Shown in pieces: positions 39,387-49,062 of a DNA stretch of 64,000 bases. Below the pieces are notes generated by a model, which saw only the letters and a list, made by a program, of their open reading frames with translations, was not told the DNA's origin and ran no database searches. Both the position numbers and the translations under genes were made by a program. The DNA is from CAVQBJ01 sp963710725 (GTDB taxonomy: Bacteria; Actinomycetota; Thermoleophilia; Solirubrobacterales; Solirubrobacteraceae). Numbering within the stretch: the first letter of the stretch is position 1; the number at the start of each line of letters is the position of its first letter. The DNA is taken from NCBI GenBank assembly GCA_963710725.1, contig CAVQBJ010000001.1:186001-250000 (forward strand). Reading direction: 5' to 3'.

Positions 39387-39544
39387 CGGTCGTCTCCCTT
39401 CGGCTGCGGTTTCTCCTTGCACCCTAACCGCACCCCGGAGTCCCACCGGTGCGCGTCTAGCGGTCGCGCTAGCGTCTGCGCTCCAGAGGCGCGAGCGCCG
39501 CACACTTGGCCGCGCCGTTGCCCACCGCGCACAGGAGAGAGCCC

Positions 39545-40306
39545 ATGCCGAGCCCGCCGCAGATCCTCCCCACCCAGATCCCCGAGGGCCAGGCACCCGG
39601 GGTCAGCTACCGCATCGAGGGCGAGCTCGTGCCGGTCGTGCACATGGCGCTCAGCGGCGAGGTCCCGGTGTACTTCGAGCATCACGTGCTCCTGTGGAAG
39701 TACCCGACGATGCAGATCGGCCTGCACCCGCTCAAGAAGGGCCTGAAGCGGCGCGCGTTCGGGGGCATGCCGCTGCTGCTGTGCGAGGCGCAGTCCGCGG
39801 GAGAGATCGCGTTCAGCCGCGACGCCCCGGGGCACATCGCCGCCCTGCACCTGCAGCCGGGTCAGGGCGTGATCGTGCGCGAGCACCAGTTCGTCGCCGC
39901 CACCGGCCATGTCGCGTACGACTACAGCCGCATCAAGGGCTTCGCGAACAAGCTCTACGGCGGCGGCTTCTTCGTCGACGAGTTCCTCTCCTCCGATCAC
40001 GAGGGCGTGCTCTGGGTCCACGGCTACGGCAACGTGTTCGAGAAGCAGCTCGAGGCCGGCGAGACGATCGACATCGAACCCGGAGGCTGGCTGTTCCGCG
40101 ATCACAGCGTGCAGATGGAGCAGAAGATCGTCGGCATGAAGACCGGCCTGCTCGGCGGCAGCGGCCAGCTCATCTTCAACCGCTTCACGGGCCCGGGGCG
40201 CGTCGGACTGCAGAGTGCCTACTACCATCCGCCGGACGAAGCCAACCAGCAGCAGTCGGGCGGCAACGCGCTCGGCGGACTGGTGGGCGGGCTGCTCAAC
40301 AACTGA
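39545..40306 (+). CDS. AIM24-family protein
   Basis: 253 aa TRAP-like/AIM24 beta-sandwich protein. Conserved segments include LLLCEAQSAGEIAFSRDAPG, the RIKGFANKLYGGGFFVDEFL loop, ETIDIEPGGWLFRD and a C-terminal GPGRVGLQSAY. The bacterial role is unknown; relatives are called tellurite-resistance or mitochondrial biogenesis proteins. The start ATG is at 39545. Its TGA shares one base with the ATG of the next gene, so the two are coupled. Confidence 0.82.
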   Translation: MPSPPQILPTQIPEGQAPGVSYRIEGELVPVVHMALSGEVPVYFEHHVLLWKYPTMQIGLHPLKKGLKRRAFGGMPLLLCEAQSAGEIAFSRDAPGHIAALHLQPGQGVIVREHQFVAATGHVAYDYSRIKGFANKLYGGGFFVDEFLSSDHEGVLWVHGYGNVFEKQLEAGETIDIEPGGWLFRDHSVQMEQKIVGMKTGLLGGSGQLIFNRFTGPGRVGLQSAYYHPPDEANQQQSGGNALGGLVGGLLNN

Positions 40307-40959
40307 TGGCGCCGCCACCCGGATATCTCGCCGGACATCCGCTGCCCCCGGGAATCGCCGGAGCGCTCGGGGTCACCGGTTATCAGCTGCTCGCGGAGGT
40401 CGGGGGCGTCGGCGCGGGGCGCCTCGGGCCGCAGATCTTCCTGCTCGCCGCCGCCGATCCCGATCCGACCGTGCCCGAGCCGGGCACCCAGATCGTGCTC
40501 CACCATCAGCGGCTGCGCGACGAGCGCGAGCTCGCGTCGTGGACGGCGCTCGCCGCGCAGGTCGGCTATCTGCGGCTGTCCGGCTACCGGGTCGTACTCG
40601 AACGCGAGGGCACGCGCAGCGCGATCAACCTGATGGATCCGGCGACCGGGGCGGTGGCCGCCCGCATCCCGTCGCGCCATCCGGGCCGGCTCTCGCTGTC
40701 GGGCGGGGCGACGGCCGCGCGGTTGCTCGCCGAGCTGCGGGCCCTGCCCGCGGCCGGCCCGGAGATCGATCCGCAGCGTCCCGAGCTGCTCCGTGAGGTC
40801 ATCCTGGCGCTCGCGCTGCGCGACGAGGACACGTCCGGGGCCGATGCCGTCGAGCTGGCCGATCGGGCGCTCGAGCTCGCACGCGCCGATCCGTCGCTCG
40901 ACCCGACCACGGCGCTCGCCGCGGCGCGCTCGGGCGCTCCCCCGGCGGGCGAGGGCTGA
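40306..40959 (+). CDS. Hypothetical protein coupled to AIM24 gene
   Basis: 217 aa, not recognised. No signal or membrane segment. The middle has a beta-rich piece (GPQIFLLAAADPDPTVPEPG, then GYRVVLEREGTRSAINLMDP) and the C-terminal third is helical (ELADRALELARADPSLDP). Its ATG overlaps the AIM24 stop by one base. Confidence 0.6.
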   Translation: MAPPPGYLAGHPLPPGIAGALGVTGYQLLAEVGGVGAGRLGPQIFLLAAADPDPTVPEPGTQIVLHHQRLRDERELASWTALAAQVGYLRLSGYRVVLEREGTRSAINLMDPATGAVAARIPSRHPGRLSLSGGATAARLLAELRALPAAGPEIDPQRPELLREVILALALRDEDTSGADAVELADRALELARADPSLDPTTALAAARSGAPPAGEG

Positions 40960-41025
40960 CGCCGCCGGCGGGCGCCGAGGCCCGCCCCGGTGCCGGCCTG
41001 ACCAGCTCGTAGCCTGTCAAGCCGA

Positions 41026-42102
41026 ATGAAGCCCGTCTACCGCCTCGGCGTGTTCATCCCGATCGCGCTGGCGCTCGATGCGGCCGGGGTGTCGGCGTCG
41101 GCGGTGCTCGTCGTCGCGGCGCTGGCCATCATCCCGCTCGCCGCGCTCATGAGCGAGGCCACCGAGCAGCTCGCGGCCCGCTCGGGACCCGGCCTCGGCG
41201 GCCTCGTCAACGTCACGTTCGGCAACGCTCCCGAGATGATCATCGCGCTCATCGCGCTCGGGCGCGGCCTCCAGGAGGTCGTCAAGGCCTCGATCGTGGG
41301 CTCGGTCGTCGGCAACGCGCTGCTCGTCCTCGGAGCCGCGATGCTCGCCGGGGGTTGGGGGCGAACGCGCCAGCGCTTCGACCGCACGCTGGCGCAGACG
41401 CAGTCGGGGATGCTGTTGCTCACGGTGGTGGCACTCAACCTGCCGGCCGTGATCGTCCTCGCCCACCACGGCCGCCTCCCCGGCGTGTCGGTCACGCGCG
41501 TGCGGTTCGGGGACGGCGTCGACGGGGCCTCGGTGGCCGTCGCCGGCATCCTCATCGCGACCTACGTGGCGGGCCTCGTCTTCTCCCTGCTCACGCATCG
41601 GGAGGTGTTCAACCCGGCGCGGGAAGAGGCGGCCGAGGAGCCGTGGCCGCTGCGCCGCTCGCTGCTGACGCTCCTGGCCGCCGCCGCGGCGGTCGTCGTG
41701 ATGAGCGACGTGCTCGTCTCCTCGATCGAGCAGGCATCCCGCCAGCTCGGACTCTCTCCGTTCTTCATCGGCGCGTTCGTCGTGGCGATCGCGGCCAACG
41801 CCTCCGAGCACTACGTCGCTGTCGTGGCGGCGGTGCGCGACAAGATGAGCCTCGCGGTCTCGATCGCCGTCGGCTCGAGCGCCCAGATCGGCCTGTTCGT
41901 CGCGCCGGTCCTCGTGCTCGCGTCCTACGTCGTCGGTCCGGCGCCGATGGCCATGATCTTCAACCCGTACGAGATCGCCGCGCTGCTGACGGCCGGCATC
42001 GTGGCGACGGTGCTCGTCTCCGACGGCGAGACGACCTGGTTCGAAGGCGTCCAGCTGATCGCCCTGTACACGGTCATCGGCGTCATCTTCTACGTCGCCT
42101 GA
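41026..42102 (+). CDS. Calcium/proton exchanger (CaCA superfamily)
   Basis: 358 aa inner-membrane antiporter exporting Ca2+ in exchange for protons. Two alpha-repeats are visible: the first with NVTFGNAPEMIIALIAL, the second with AIAANASEHYVAVVAAVRD, both holding the conserved acidic residue (GNAPE, ANASE). About eleven hydrophobic segments and an acidic central loop (REEAAEEPW) match the Cax/ChaA layout. It follows the hypothetical gene after 66 bp. Confidence 0.88.
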   Translation: MKPVYRLGVFIPIALALDAAGVSASAVLVVAALAIIPLAALMSEATEQLAARSGPGLGGLVNVTFGNAPEMIIALIALGRGLQEVVKASIVGSVVGNALLVLGAAMLAGGWGRTRQRFDRTLAQTQSGMLLLTVVALNLPAVIVLAHHGRLPGVSVTRVRFGDGVDGASVAVAGILIATYVAGLVFSLLTHREVFNPAREEAAEEPWPLRRSLLTLLAAAAAVVVMSDVLVSSIEQASRQLGLSPFFIGAFVVAIAANASEHYVAVVAAVRDKMSLAVSIAVGSSAQIGLFVAPVLVLASYVVGPAPMAMIFNPYEIAALLTAGIVATVLVSDGETTWFEGVQLIALYTVIGVIFYVA

Positions 42103-42184
42103 TCCACGTGTCGCTGGTCCTGCAGCGGCGGTGGCGCCGGTCAAGTTGCGGCCTCGGCGACCGATGCAGAGGACGGACACGCTC

Positions 42185-42913
42185 ATGCCGATTGCCCTCA
42201 CCGCTCGCCTCGTGTGCCTCCGGCGGCTGCTCGCCGCTGCGCTGCTGAGCGCCTCGATGGCGCTCGGGTGCGGCGTCGCGCCGGCGCGCGCGGCGCCGGT
42301 CGACGTCAGCTCGACGGCCCGCCTGATCGCGGCCTACGACGCGATGATCCAGGCCCGCTCGGCCGAGCTGGCCGCGGGCGTCGCGGCCGCCGAGCGCTAC
42401 GCCGGCACCGTCGGGGGGCAGTGCCCGGGGATCCTCGACCACGCCCCGATGACCGGTGCGGCCGCCGCGGCGCTCGGCGGCGAGGTGAGCGGCGCCGTCG
42501 CCGTTGCGCTCCTCGGCCCGGCTCGCGCGGCGATGCTCGGCTTCGTGCAGACGGTCGGGGGACTGCTGTGGAGCAACCCGTCGGTCGCGCATGCCGTCGG
42601 CAAGTTCGCGGGCGCCGTGCTCGCCTACGCTCGGTTGACGAGCCCGAACGTCTGCGCCGACCTGCGGGCCTGGGCGGCGAGTGGCTACCGGACCGTGCCC
42701 GGATCGACGCGCGCCTTCAACTTCGACGTCAACGCCGATGCCACCCAGCAGGGAGGCGCGATCCCCAGCGGGGCGCTGGCCGCCTACGAGACCGGCGCCG
42801 ACGCGCGCGAGGCCGTGCAGGCGGACCAGCGCGCGGCCGCCTACGTGCAGAGCGTGTCCTCGCAGGTCGAGTCGCCGATCAACCAGCTGCTGCTCATCCT
42901 CGGCGTCCACTGA
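42185..42913 (+). CDS. Secreted Ala-rich hypothetical protein
   Basis: 242 aa. A Sec-type signal (RLVCLRRLLAAALLSASMAL, then APARAAP) is followed by an Ala-rich mature protein with two Cys (QCPGILDH and NVCADLR) that could form one disulfide. No known domain. An ATG 21 bp upstream is an alternative start. It converges on the large membrane protein with 14 bp between stops. Confidence 0.6.
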   Translation: MPIALTARLVCLRRLLAAALLSASMALGCGVAPARAAPVDVSSTARLIAAYDAMIQARSAELAAGVAAAERYAGTVGGQCPGILDHAPMTGAAAAALGGEVSGAVAVALLGPARAAMLGFVQTVGGLLWSNPSVAHAVGKFAGAVLAYARLTSPNVCADLRAWAASGYRTVPGSTRAFNFDVNADATQQGGAIPSGALAAYETGADAREAVQADQRAAAYVQSVSSQVESPINQLLLILGVH

Positions 42914-42927
42914 CGCCGCGTCCGTCG

Positions 42928-45582
42928 TCACCCGAGCGCGTTGACCCAGGACAGCGAGCGCCCGCACAGCGTGGCCGCCGCCGACGCCGGGACCGTGATG
43001 AGGGCCGGCGCCGGGCCGGCCGGCGCGAGCACGAGTGGTCCGACCAGGTCCGTCAGCCCACTCCCCGGCGCGAGCGGATCGCTGCTGTGGTGCAGGGTCA
43101 CGACGTGGGAGCCGGCCGCCAGCGTGACGTTCCCGAAGAACACGTACTGGTTCGCTTCCTCGGCCTGGTCGCTGACCGTCGCGACGGGGCGCCCATCGAT
43201 CGACAGCGACGTCGCGTTCTGGATCGTGCGTCCGAGCCAGATGCCATAGCGCCCGGCCGCCGGAACGCTCACCGGGATGTTCGCCGTCCCCGAGCCGCGC
43301 ATCGCCAGCAGCGAGCCCTGGGCCCAGTGCGCGGGGTGGCTGCCGACCGACGCGTTCACGACGATCGGGTTGACCGCCGGGGCCGCGACGAGCTCGGATA
43401 CGCCTGGAACCTTGGTGAGCGCGAGCACGCGGCTGCAGACCGGCACCCCGGCCGGGGTGGTCGGCGAGGTGGTGTCGCCGATCGGCAGGTAGCCGCGCAG
43501 CTGCGGCGTGATGAGCAGCGGGCGCTGCCACACCTGCCAGTAGCCGTTGCTGCGGATGAGGGCATAGGGCTCGGAGGGCCGCGTGCTCACCGGCGAGCGC
43601 TGCAGGACGATCGTCGGGTACTGCACCGATGAGCCGAGCGCGACGTCGTCGAGGTCGACCGAGGCCGTCGCCGGGGGCAGGCGGTCGTTGACGAGCGGGT
43701 CCGCTCGGCTGCGCTGGTCTCCGGGGTCCTCCGGATCGGCGGCGCGCAGGAAGTGCCGCGTCCCGTAGACCGAGTACTCGGTCATGAGCGTCGGGCCCTG
43801 GCCGGCGATCGACGGCGCGATCGCGGCGAGCGAGGAGAACAGCGCGCGGGGGGCGAGGCGCGCGTCGTGGTAGCCGAGCAGGTCGCCCCAGAGGATGCCG
43901 GCGCCGACGAGCGCGATCAGGATCGCGCCGGCGACCGCGCGCCGGCGGGCGAGGATCGCGCCGGCGAGGAGCGCCGCGAACGGCAGCGCCGGGGACGCGG
44001 AGGCGAGCGCCTTGCCGGCGATCCAGGGCGAGGCGAACAGCACGGCGAGCGTCGCCCCGAGCAGGGCGAACAGCACGTAGAGGACGACGCCCCAGCGCCC
44101 GGCACGCAGCTCGAGCACGAACGCGATCGCGGCGCTGACGATGACCACGGCGATCAGGATGTAGGTGACGGCGAGCTGGGATGGCCGGTAGCGGAAGTCG
44201 CCGGTCGGCCAGATGCCGGCGGCCTGGAGCGGATTGAGCGGCTTGACGAGCACGCCGAGCGCCGACCCGCTCGTGAGGACGCTGTGGAACGTCTCGACGA
44301 AGCCGCCGTGGCGCAGCAGGACGAAGAGCCCGGCGATCACGACGACGACCGCGGCGGCGACCGCGCGCTGCGCCGGCGACAGCCGGCGACCGATCTGCGT
44401 GAGCCGCGCCGTGGCCGACGGACGCGGCGTGGGCGCGGAGGTCGCCGTGGCGGAACCTGCGGGCGGCCGGCCGCGCGCGCCGCGAGCCGGTCGCGCGCTC
44501 GGCCGCCTGCGGGCCGAGGGCGGGGGTCCGCCCTTCGCCTTGGCCGGTTGGGCCGTGCTCGTCTGCTCGACCGGCGGCGACCCGCCCGCGGCGCCCGCGG
44601 CGGCCGCCGGGCCCGCGGTGACCGGCGCGGCGGGCCCGAGCAACCCGCGCCGCCCGAGCGCGTACAGACCGACGGCGACGAGGCCGCCGGGTCCGATCCA
44701 GATGAGCCCGCCGGCGCTCAGCGCGGCGATCAGCGCCCACACGACGATGAGCAGCGGGATCGCCGCGCGCACGCGCCGCCCCCCCTCGAGGGGCAGCGTC
44801 GCGGCCAGCGCCGCGGCGGCGACGAGCATCGCGCCGACGACCTCCTTCAGGCCGCCCCACAGGTAGTAGCCGTAGAGCAGGTTCGACAGCGCGGCCAGCG
44901 CGGCCACGGCGGCCGCGAGCGCGGGCGCGATCGCCGGCAGCGCGCGCCGGGCCAGGCCGTAGAGGGCGAGCGCGAGCATCGAGGCCGCGAAGGCCATCCA
45001 CGGGTCGACGAGCCACGCGATGTCCTGTCCGACGAGCGCGGGGCCGATCCCGAGCGGGAGGAACGAGCCGAGCGGATAGCCGGTGGTCAGGTACCCCGAC
45101 AACACGACCGAGTAGGTCGAGGGGTTGAGGTCGGAGATCGTGCGCCCGTGCGCGAGCGCCTGGTCGACGAGGGCCAGCCAGATCGAGGTGTCGTTGAGCT
45201 CGTTGTAGCCGAGCCAGGTCGCCTGACCCGAGAGGACCACCGGGGCGGCGTAGGCGGCGAACACGACGAAGGCCGCGATCGCCCCGGGACCGGGGCGCAG
45301 CTCGCCGGCCAGGGCCCGCGCGTCCCCCTCCAGCGCGCGCCAGCGCCCGGCAACCGAGAGCGCCAGCCCGGCCACGGCGAGCACGACGACCGCCGGAACC
45401 GCCAGCGTCGCCGTGGCCGTCGTGCGCGTCATGAGGTCCATCACGGCGATGACGAGCGCGAGACCGCACGGCAGGCGCACGGCGCTGGGCAGGGGCCGCC
45501 CGGCGGCGATCTGCACGAGCGCGCCCGCGCCGCAGGCAAGCAGGAGCAGCACGATCGGGTAGGCGACCCACGCGCCGAGCAT
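42928..45582 (-). CDS. Giant polytopic membrane protein, GT-C-like, paralogue of next gene
   Basis: 884 aa. About 14 hydrophobic segments with an early extracytoplasmic loop containing GQATWLGYNELNDTSIWLAL, the acidic ELND lying where GT-C enzymes keep their catalytic residue. An insertion of about 110 Pro/Ala/Arg-rich residues (near 335-440) interrupts the membrane part. The C-terminal 290 residues are a soluble beta-sandwich-like domain (GRYGIWLGRTIQNATSLSID, ANQYVFFGNVTLAAGSHVV). It is probably an envelope glycan transferase or a surface assembly protein. It shares layout and end motif (LCGR-x-L-x-W) with the adjacent 45675 gene. Confidence 0.7.
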   Translation of the reverse strand: MLGAWVAYPIVLLLLACGAGALVQIAAGRPLPSAVRLPCGLALVIAVMDLMTRTTATATLAVPAVVVLAVAGLALSVAGRWRALEGDARALAGELRPGPGAIAAFVVFAAYAAPVVLSGQATWLGYNELNDTSIWLALVDQALAHGRTISDLNPSTYSVVLSGYLTTGYPLGSFLPLGIGPALVGQDIAWLVDPWMAFAASMLALALYGLARRALPAIAPALAAAVAALAALSNLLYGYYLWGGLKEVVGAMLVAAAALAATLPLEGGRRVRAAIPLLIVVWALIAALSAGGLIWIGPGGLVAVGLYALGRRGLLGPAAPVTAGPAAAAGAAGGSPPVEQTSTAQPAKAKGGPPPSARRRPSARPARGARGRPPAGSATATSAPTPRPSATARLTQIGRRLSPAQRAVAAAVVVVIAGLFVLLRHGGFVETFHSVLTSGSALGVLVKPLNPLQAAGIWPTGDFRYRPSQLAVTYILIAVVIVSAAIAFVLELRAGRWGVVLYVLFALLGATLAVLFASPWIAGKALASASPALPFAALLAGAILARRRAVAGAILIALVGAGILWGDLLGYHDARLAPRALFSSLAAIAPSIAGQGPTLMTEYSVYGTRHFLRAADPEDPGDQRSRADPLVNDRLPPATASVDLDDVALGSSVQYPTIVLQRSPVSTRPSEPYALIRSNGYWQVWQRPLLITPQLRGYLPIGDTTSPTTPAGVPVCSRVLALTKVPGVSELVAAPAVNPIVVNASVGSHPAHWAQGSLLAMRGSGTANIPVSVPAAGRYGIWLGRTIQNATSLSIDGRPVATVSDQAEEANQYVFFGNVTLAAGSHVVTLHHSSDPLAPGSGLTDLVGPLVLAPAGPAPALITVPASAAATLCGRSLSWVNALG

Positions 45583-45674
45583 CGTTCGCTCGCCTAGTCG
45601 CCGGGCGCCGTGCAGCGGGGAGCGTCGTCCACCCTCATGGAGGCGGTGATGTTACGCGGCGCGGCACCGGCCGG

Positions 45675-48113
45675 CTACTCACCGAGCCCCTCGATCCAGT
45701 CGAGCGTCCGCCCGCACAGCCGCGCCGCCTGCGCCGCCGGTACGCGCAGGAGCGGTGCGCTCGGGACGTCGCGGCGCAGCACCAGCGGCCCGACGAGATC
45801 GGGCGTGCCGCCCGTCCCGGGTGCGAACAGCCCGCGGGAGTGGCGCAGCTGCACGGTGTGGGCGCCGGCCGTCAGCGTGACGTCGCCGAAGGGGACGTAC
45901 TGCGCCAGCTCCTGCTCGTCGTGCTCGGCCGAACCGACCGTGCGTCCGTCGACGGCGATCGACGTCGGCGTCTGGATCGAGCCGCCGAGCCAGACCGAGT
46001 AGCGCCCGCTCTCGGGCACCGTGACCGGGATGCTCGCCGTGCCCGGGCTCGACAGCGACAGGTAGGACAGGCCGGTCGTCCAGCCAGGCGGATGCGTGCT
46101 GTCGGCCACGGCCACGACGACCGGATTGCTGACCGGCGGGGCCACGAGCGTGACGACGCCGGGCTCGTGGGCGAGCGCGACCACGCTCGCGCAGCTCGGC
46201 ACCGCACCGGGCGCGATCTCGTCGCCGAGCGGAAGGTGCGTCACGACCGGCGGATCGATGAGCTGCGGGCGCTGCCACACCTGCCACCAGCGGTCCTCGT
46301 AGGTGAGCCGGTAGGGCGAGGGCGGGCGACTGGCGGTCGGCGAGCGCTGCAGCACGATCGTCCGGTAGGCGAGGATGCCGCTCAGCTGGAACTGGTCGAG
46401 GTCGGCCGTGCCGCCCTTGCCGAGCTCCTGCCCGGACGTGAGCAGGTCAAGCCGCGTGCGCAGCTCCGATGCCGACTCGGGCGCGGCGTCGCGCAGGAAG
46501 TGGCGCGCGCCGTAGGGCGAGTACTCGGTCATCAGCGTCGGTCCCTGGCCGGCGATGCGCTGTCCGATCGCGGCGAGCTCGGCGTACTGCTCGCGCGGCG
46601 CGATGCTTGCCCCGTCGTAGGCGAGCACGTTCGACCACACGATCCCGGCCGCGACCACGACTCCGAGCCCGACGCCGAGGGCCCGGTCGAGGCGAGCGGG
46701 TCGGTCGAGCAGCAGCGCCGCGGCGACGAGGGCCAGGAGCGGGATCGCCGGCGACGCCGAGGCGAGCGCCTTGCCCCCGAGCCACGGCGAGGCGACGGCG
46801 AACACGAGCGCCGCCCCGGCGAGCGCGCAGCAGGCGTACAGCAGCAGCTCGAGGCGGGAGCGGCGCACGGCGACCACGAACGCCCCGACGGCGCCGGCGA
46901 GGGCCAGCCCGATGAGCACGTGGGTGACGGTGAGCGCCGAGGGCGCGAAGCGGAAGTCCTTCGCGGGCCAGATCCCGGCCAGCTGGAGGAGGTTGAGCGG
47001 CGCCACGAGATTGCCGAGCTCGTGGCCGCCCTGTAGCACGGCCTGAAAGCGCCGCACGAAGCCGTTCGGGCGCAGAAGCGCAATCGCGGCGATCGCGAGC
47101 ACCCACAGCGCCACGACGACGAGGCCGGGCGAGGGGTGCGGCAGGCGCCGCCGGCGCACCGCGAGCGTCGCGCCGAGCGCGAGCAGCGCCCCCGGTCCCG
47201 CCCAGATGAGCCCGCCGGGGCTGAGCGCCGCCACGAGCGCCCACAGGACGACGAGCACTGCGACGGCCGCGCGCAGGCGCCGCTCGCCCTCGAAGGGCAG
47301 CGTCGCCGTGACGGCAAAGGCGGCGATGAGGAACGCGCCGGCGAGCTCCTTCATCCCGCCCCACAGGTAGTAGCCGTACAGGAGCGCGGCCTGGCCGGCG
47401 AGGGCGGCGATCGCGGCCGCTCGCCAGCGCGGCGCCTCCGGGAGGGCGCGGCGAGCGATGTGCGCAAGTGCGAGCGTGAGCGTCGCGGCCATCGTCGCCA
47501 TCCACGGATTGGTCAGCCAGGCGTCGTCCTGCCCGAGCAGCGCGTGCCCGATGCCGAGCGGCAGGAAGGCGCCGAGCGGGTAGCCGACGACGAGGTAGTC
47601 GGCGAGCACGTCGCGATAGGTCGACACCGGCAGGCCGGCGAGCGTGCGCCCGTGCGTGAGCGCCTGGTCGACGAGGGCCAGCCAGGTCGCGGTGTCATCG
47701 AGCTTGATGTACCCCGTCCACGTCGCCTCGCCCGACAGCACGACCGGCGCGGCGTAGACCGCGAACACGACGGCCGCCGCGATCACCCCCGGCGGCGGGC
47801 CCCCACCCCGCAGGGGGTGTCGCGCCCCGGCGAGGACGTTCCGCACGGACCCGTCGGCGGCGCGCACCCTGGCGACCGTGGCGAGCACGAGCCCGGCCCC
47901 GCCGACGACGATCGCCGCGGGGACGGCGAGGGTGGCCGTCGCCGTCGACCGAGTCGCCAGGTCCATCACGGCGATGATGAGCGCGAGCCCGCACGGCACG
48001 CGCACGCCGGCGGGGAGGTCTCGCGCCGCCGCGCGGGCGATGAGCGTTCCCGCCCCGCTCGCGAGGGCGAGCACGACGAGCGGGAAGGCGACCCAGCAGG
48101 CGAGGAGAGCCAT
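45675..48113 (-). CDS. Giant polytopic membrane protein, GT-C-like, paralogue of previous gene
   Basis: 812 aa. Same plan as the 42928 gene: LALIIAVMDLATRSTATATL near the N-terminus, an extracytoplasmic loop with TWTGYIKLDDTATWLALVDQ, the QGPTLMTEYSPYGARHFLRD segment between the membrane and soluble parts, and a C-terminal sandwich ending LCGRTLDWIEGLG. It lacks the long basic insertion of its neighbour. The acidic LDD takes the place of the other's ELND. The two are a tandem duplication that has diverged strongly. Confidence 0.72.
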   Translation of the reverse strand: MALLACWVAFPLVVLALASGAGTLIARAAARDLPAGVRVPCGLALIIAVMDLATRSTATATLAVPAAIVVGGAGLVLATVARVRAADGSVRNVLAGARHPLRGGGPPPGVIAAAVVFAVYAAPVVLSGEATWTGYIKLDDTATWLALVDQALTHGRTLAGLPVSTYRDVLADYLVVGYPLGAFLPLGIGHALLGQDDAWLTNPWMATMAATLTLALAHIARRALPEAPRWRAAAIAALAGQAALLYGYYLWGGMKELAGAFLIAAFAVTATLPFEGERRLRAAVAVLVVLWALVAALSPGGLIWAGPGALLALGATLAVRRRRLPHPSPGLVVVALWVLAIAAIALLRPNGFVRRFQAVLQGGHELGNLVAPLNLLQLAGIWPAKDFRFAPSALTVTHVLIGLALAGAVGAFVVAVRRSRLELLLYACCALAGAALVFAVASPWLGGKALASASPAIPLLALVAAALLLDRPARLDRALGVGLGVVVAAGIVWSNVLAYDGASIAPREQYAELAAIGQRIAGQGPTLMTEYSPYGARHFLRDAAPESASELRTRLDLLTSGQELGKGGTADLDQFQLSGILAYRTIVLQRSPTASRPPSPYRLTYEDRWWQVWQRPQLIDPPVVTHLPLGDEIAPGAVPSCASVVALAHEPGVVTLVAPPVSNPVVVAVADSTHPPGWTTGLSYLSLSSPGTASIPVTVPESGRYSVWLGGSIQTPTSIAVDGRTVGSAEHDEQELAQYVPFGDVTLTAGAHTVQLRHSRGLFAPGTGGTPDLVGPLVLRRDVPSAPLLRVPAAQAARLCGRTLDWIEGLGE

Positions 48114-48125
48114 CGAGTCCGGGCT

Positions 48126-48956
48126 TCAGCCGTGGCTCGGCGCGGTCGCGCTTTCCTGCGTGCGCGACTCCCACCAATCGAGCGGGACGAGCTGCATCGC
48201 GAGCGCGAGCGTCGTGCGGTCGAGCTGTTCGGCGAGCACGACGATCGACACCATCATCTCGCACAGCGAGTCGTCATCGAAGTCTCGTTGCAGCTGGACC
48301 GCGGGGCTGGAGCGACTGAGCCGGCGGCGGCCGCGGTCGTCGTCGATCGGCTCGTAATGGCCGAGCAGGCCGTCGACCCAGGCGATGCGCGAGTACAGCT
48401 CGACGTGGTGGTCGAGCACCTCGGTGTAGGCGGTGGCGGTGAGCATCACGCTCGCCCAGCGTCCGAGGACGTCGTTGCAGTGGTGCGCCATCGTGGCCAC
48501 GGCGCGCTGCAGCGCCTGGCGCTGCTCGGGATCGGCGATCACCGCCGCGACGCCGTCGCGCAGCGCCGCCCGGTCGGCCACGACGCTGCTGCCGTCCTGC
48601 AGCGAGAGCGAGGTGCTCGGCTCGCGCTCGGTGAGGCCGGCGAGCGCCAGGATCCCGGTCCAGCTCGCGCGAGCCGTGCGCACGAGGTCGAGGAGCACGT
48701 ACTGCGCGAGCACCGCCCACCGTTGCCGATCACGCCGCTCGACCAGCTCGTTGAGGATCGCGGCCGAGATCGCGATCACCAGCAGGCTGGCCACGATCCC
48801 GGTGATCATCGTGTGGTCGGCCCAGAACGCGCTGTCGAGGAAGTCCGACGTCACCGCGCCGGCCACGAGCAGCAGCGCGACGGCGGCGCCGATGCGCGTC
48901 CGGCGCAGGAAGGTGTCGGGAGTCTCCCGGGTCGGCAGCTGGTGGCGTTCGGTCAC
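48126..48956 (-). CDS. Membrane-anchored hypothetical protein
   Basis: 276 aa. Two hydrophobic segments close to the N-terminus (IGAAVALLLVAGAVTSDFL and ITGIVASLLVIAISAAILNE) anchor a helical cytosolic domain of about 190 residues. That domain contains TMAHHCNDVLGRWASVML and an acidic RDFDDDSL stretch. No family recognised. The GTG at 48956 fits the first helix; longer readings run into the opposite-strand leader. It is 12 bp from the 45675 gene and likely cotranscribed upstream of it. Confidence 0.65.
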   Translation of the reverse strand: MTERHQLPTRETPDTFLRRTRIGAAVALLLVAGAVTSDFLDSAFWADHTMITGIVASLLVIAISAAILNELVERRDRQRWAVLAQYVLLDLVRTARASWTGILALAGLTEREPSTSLSLQDGSSVVADRAALRDGVAAVIADPEQRQALQRAVATMAHHCNDVLGRWASVMLTATAYTEVLDHHVELYSRIAWVDGLLGHYEPIDDDRGRRRLSRSSPAVQLQRDFDDDSLCEMMVSIVVLAEQLDRTTLALAMQLVPLDWWESRTQESATAPSHG

Positions 48957-49062
48957 TGACGCCGAGCATAAGCGGCGCCGCTCTGACGTGTGGGCCACTA
49001 CGGATACGCCCCGCCGGACGCCGGGGGTATCTTGGGGCCCCGCTGTCGGAGAGGAGCACATC

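Noticed and set aside
42083..45571. An open frame of about 1160 codons antisense-offset to the giant membrane protein gene
   Set aside because: It is Arg/Ala-rich with no domain pattern and lies in another frame of a clear membrane-protein gene; long open shadow frames are normal at this GC content.
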